From NCBI RefSeq assembly GCF_001718695.1, contig NZ_CP013420.1, forward strand, positions 2,790,001 to 2,854,000: DNA of 64,000 nucleotides, read 5' to 3'. The notes below the pieces were generated by a model. That model was not told where the DNA came from. It did no database searches and saw only the letters and a list, made by a program, of their open reading frames with translations. Shown here piece by piece: positions 60,914-64,000 of the stretch. A program made the translations under genes and the position numbers. Numbering within the stretch: the first letter of the stretch is position 1; every line of letters starts with the position of its first letter. This stretch comes from Burkholderia ubonensis (GTDB lineage Bacteria; Pseudomonadota; Gammaproteobacteria; Burkholderiales; Burkholderiaceae).

Positions 60914-62494
60914 TCAGGCCGGGGCGCGCTCGCCGGCGGCCGCCAGCTCGTGGTGGTAGCGGCCGGTATGCAGCGACGACGGGCCGAGGCGCGCGTACTT
61001 GAACATCAGCGTGATCTCGATGATGAAGAGCGCCGTGTAGAACAGGATGAAGCCGGCCAGGCTCAGGTACAGGTCGGCCGGCGTCAGGCTCGACGCGGAC
61101 AGGTGCGTCGGCAGGATGCCCGCGATCGTCCACGGCTGGCGGCCCAGTTCGGCGACGATCCAGCCGAATTCGATCGCGATCCACGGCAGCGGGATCGCCC
61201 ACACCGCATAGCGCAGGAACCAGCGGCGGTTGTCCTGCAGCAGCTCGCGGCGCGCGCAGAACCAGAACGCGGCGACGAACGTCGCAAGGAACAGGAAGCC
61301 GAGGAACACCATGATCCGGAACGAGAAGAACACCGGTGCGACAGGCGGGATGGTCTTCTTCGCGGCGGCCTTGATCTGCTCCGGCGTCGCGTCGGTGACC
61401 TTCGGCGTGAACTGCTTGAGCATCAGCCCGTAGCCGAGATATTCCTTGTGCTTGTCGAACAGCGCGCGGGTCGCGGCGCTGGTGTCGCCTTCCTTGATCT
61501 TCTGCAGCGCGCCGTAAGCGATCATCCCGCTCTGGATGTGCTCTTCGCTGCGCTTGGCGAGCTCACGCAGGCCGATCACCGGCTCGTCGATCGAGCGCGT
61601 CGCGATCAGGCCGAGCGCATACGGGATCTTGATTGCGTAGTCGGTGCGTTCTTCCTGCTGGTTCGGCAGCCCGATCAGCGTGAACGCCGCCGGCGCCGGT
61701 GCGGTTTCCCATTCGGATTCGATCGCGGCGAGCTTCATCTTCTGCACTTCGCCGGTCGTATAGCCGGATTCGTCGCCGAGCACGATCACGCAGAGCGTCG
61801 ACGCGAGGCCGAAGCCGGCCGCGACCGCGAACGAGCGCAGCGCGAAATCGGTGTCGCGCTTCTTCAGCAGATACCACGACGACACGCCGAGCACGAACAT
61901 CGCCGCGGACACGTAGCCGGCCGACACGGTGTGCACGAACTTCACCTGCGCGACCGGGTTGAACACCACGTCGAACAGGTTCGTCATTTCCATCCGCATC
62001 GTCTGGTAGTTGAACTCGGCGCCGACCGGGTTGTTCATCCAGCCGTTCGCGACGAGGATCCACAGCGCGGACAGGTTCGAGCCGAGCGCGACGAGGAACG
62101 TGACCATCAGGTGCTTGACCTTCGACAGGCGGTTCCAGCCGAAGAAGAACAGGCCGACGAACGTCGATTCGAGGAAGAACGCCATCAGGCCTTCGACCGC
62201 GAGCGGCACGCCGAAGATGTCGCCGACGTAGTGCGAGTAGTACGACCAGTTCGTGCCGAACTGGAATTCGAGCGTGATGCCGGTCGTCACGCCCATCGCG
62301 AAATTGATGCCGAACAGCTTGCCCCAGAACTGGGTCATGTCCTTGTAGACCTGCTTGCCGGTCATCACGTAGACGGCTTCCATGACGACGAGCAGCCAGG
62401 ACAGGCCGAGGGTCAGCGGTACGAACAGGAAGTGGTAGAGCGCTGTGATGCCGAACTGCAGACGCGACAGATCGACGACTTCGCTACTTATCAT
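60914..62494 (-). CDS. cydA: cytochrome bd ubiquinol oxidase subunit I
   Basis: 526 residues. [20 protein letters not shown] holds the first haem histidine; [40 protein letters not shown] (second histidine) and [16 protein letters not shown] are family landmarks, and the periplasmic Q-loop region follows [20 protein letters not shown]. It binds haems b558, b595 and d. Its start overlaps the end of cydP by 11 bp. Confidence 0.96.
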   Translation of the reverse strand: MISSEVVDLSRLQFGITALYHFLFVPLTLGLSWLLVVMEAVYVMTGKQVYKDMTQFWGKLFGINFAMGVTTGITLEFQFGTNWSYYSHYVGDIFGVPLAVEGLMAFFLESTFVGLFFFGWNRLSKVKHLMVTFLVALGSNLSALWILVANGWMNNPVGAEFNYQTMRMEMTNLFDVVFNPVAQVKFVHTVSAGYVSAAMFVLGVSSWYLLKKRDTDFALRSFAVAAGFGLASTLCVIVLGDESGYTTGEVQKMKLAAIESEWETAPAPAAFTLIGLPNQQEERTDYAIKIPYALGLIATRSIDEPVIGLRELAKRSEEHIQSGMIAYGALQKIKEGDTSAATRALFDKHKEYLGYGLMLKQFTPKVTDATPEQIKAAAKKTIPPVAPVFFSFRIMVFLGFLFLATFVAAFWFCARRELLQDNRRWFLRYAVWAIPLPWIAIEFGWIVAELGRQPWTIAGILPTHLSASSLTPADLYLSLAGFILFYTALFIIEITLMFKYARLGPSSLHTGRYHHELAAAGERAPA

Positions 62495-62756
62495 GGTGGT
62501 CTCCCTCGGTAGAGGCGGGGGCCGGCACCGAGAGCAGCTTCTCGGCGACGGCGGCAGGCGGCAGCGACATGTGCCTGGCCTGCGGGTGATTGAAGAATGC
62601 GTATTTGAGCGCCATCAGCAGGGCCAGCTTGACGAGCAGCACGATGGTGATGTCGCGGGCGAGCGTCGGGCCGCGGGCCCACGCGGCGAGGCGACCGCGC
62701 CAGCCGGTCGCACCGCCCGTGGGCGCGGGCTTTTTATCGATCGAGATCAAGGTCAT
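62484..62756 (-). CDS. cydP: putative small cytochrome bd-associated subunit CydP
   Basis: 90 residues: a basic N-terminal region, one membrane helix (ITIVLLVKLALLMALKYAFF), then NHPQARHMSLPPAAVAEKLL and an acidic/His tail. Position (overlapping the start of cydA) and pattern fit the CydP small proteins of betaproteobacterial cyd operons. It is the first gene of the operon. Confidence 0.8.
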   Translation of the reverse strand: MTLISIDKKPAPTGGATGWRGRLAAWARGPTLARDITIVLLVKLALLMALKYAFFNHPQARHMSLPPAAVAEKLLSVPAPASTEGDHHDK

Positions 62757-62922
62757 TATCCAGAATCGTTTTAAAGCAGGTTTGGGGCGACTCTACGTCG
62801 GATTGATGACGGCCGTTAAGCAGTTTTAAATCCTATTGCGCCTGACGCATCAATTTTAAGAGGACGCTCGCGACGTGCCAGTGCCGCGCTGCGGCGGACC
62901 GTCGCGAAGGGATCGTCGAAAC

Positions 62923-62936
62923 TTGAGCTAGATCAA
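62923..62936. promoter_or_regulatory. FNR/Anr-like box upstream of the cyd operon
   Basis: TTGAG-CTAG-ATCAA differs from the TTGAT-N4-ATCAA consensus at one base. It lies 167 bp upstream of cydP on the operon's promoter side and would fit oxygen-responsive control. No convincing -10/-35 was identified nearby. Confidence 0.5.
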
Positions 62937-62997
62937 GCATCGGCGGAACAGGCGGCGTTTTGGTGAATACCCGATTGAATTGGTCAAATTATGGGCG

Positions 62998-63030
62998 AAA
63001 AAAAACCGCTGCCGGACGGGCAGCGGTTTT
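62998..63030 (-). terminator. intrinsic terminator of rpoH
   Basis: On the minus strand AAAACCGCTGCC (63030-63019) pairs with GGCAGCGGTTTT (63013-63002), followed by U residues, about 28 bp past the rpoH stop. Confidence 0.85.
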
Positions 63031-63057
63031 CGATGAAGCGTTTTAATTCAGCGGGCG

Positions 63058-63993
<936 letters not shown>

Positions 63994-64000
63994 TTAAGAA

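Overview
The window is a stretch of the main chromosome of a Burkholderia-type betaproteobacterium. The evidence is very high GC with G/C third positions, the gpmA-rhodanese-grxC-secB-gpsA and cta (aa3 oxidase) gene orders, a glutathione gshAB pair next to a short ManX-type EIIA/HPr/EI phosphorelay, and the fused N-acetylglucosamine PTS. It is dense housekeeping DNA with no prophage, CRISPR array, rRNA or recognisable tRNA. Assignment to Burkholderia sensu lato is inference from gene content; the species was not determined.

Layout. 1-3148: the end of a fatty-acid oxidation cluster (3-hydroxyacyl-CoA dehydrogenase C-terminus, two acyl-CoA dehydrogenases, a remnant of a CaiB/BaiF CoA-transferase). 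3149-8541: C4-dicarboxylate uptake, dctA with a sigma-54 promoter, palindromic activator sites and a leader ORF, then its two-component system dctB/dctD, separated from dctA by a 293-bp inverted-repeat element. 8651-12588: TlpA-like thioredoxin, a lipoprotein, comM with a Gly-Ser hexanucleotide repeat, and ubiK. 12868-14818: sigma-54-driven glnK-amtB. 15060-20341: gshA, gshB, EIIA, ptsH, ptsI. 20408-29286: moeB, ctpA, gpmA, a rhodanese, grxC, secB, gpsA, a macro-domain protein, trmL, comF and a methyltransferase.

29404-39899 is the aa3-type cytochrome c oxidase locus: a promoter, DUF2244 gene, ctaC (fused to cytochrome c and OmpA-like domains), ctaD, small assembly protein, ctaG, DUF2970 gene, ctaE, then SURF1, an Sco-like membrane protein, ctaA, ctaB and an Sco1/SenC lipoprotein. 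40014-43026: a YciI protein, a chemoreceptor gene broken by a 4-bp tandem duplication, and metQ. 43201-48564: the SOS mutagenesis cassette imuA-imuB-dnaE2 behind a perfect LexA box, with imuB frameshifted near its 3' end.

48795-59421 is an N-acetylglucosamine/chitin-sugar regulon: nagR (GntR) with a palindromic operator over its own promoter, nagA, a SIS-domain deaminase, an EIIA-HPr-EI fusion, an EIICB permease with an extra degenerate IIB domain, and a convergent secreted GH20 hexosaminidase. The hexosaminidase promoter overlaps four 11-bp-spaced TGGT repeats and is followed by a small leader ORF. 59461-62936: cytochrome bd oxidase cydP-cydA-cydB-cydX with an FNR/Anr-like site. 62998-63993: rpoH (sigma-32).

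The most unusual observations are the dctA leader architecture, the cloverleaf-like repeat between dctA and dctB, the helically phased operator array plus leader ORF upstream of the hexosaminidase, the degenerate third domain of NagE, the triple-domain CtaC, and two genes (chemoreceptor, imuB) with small frame-disrupting lesions. No wholly new multi-gene system is evident.
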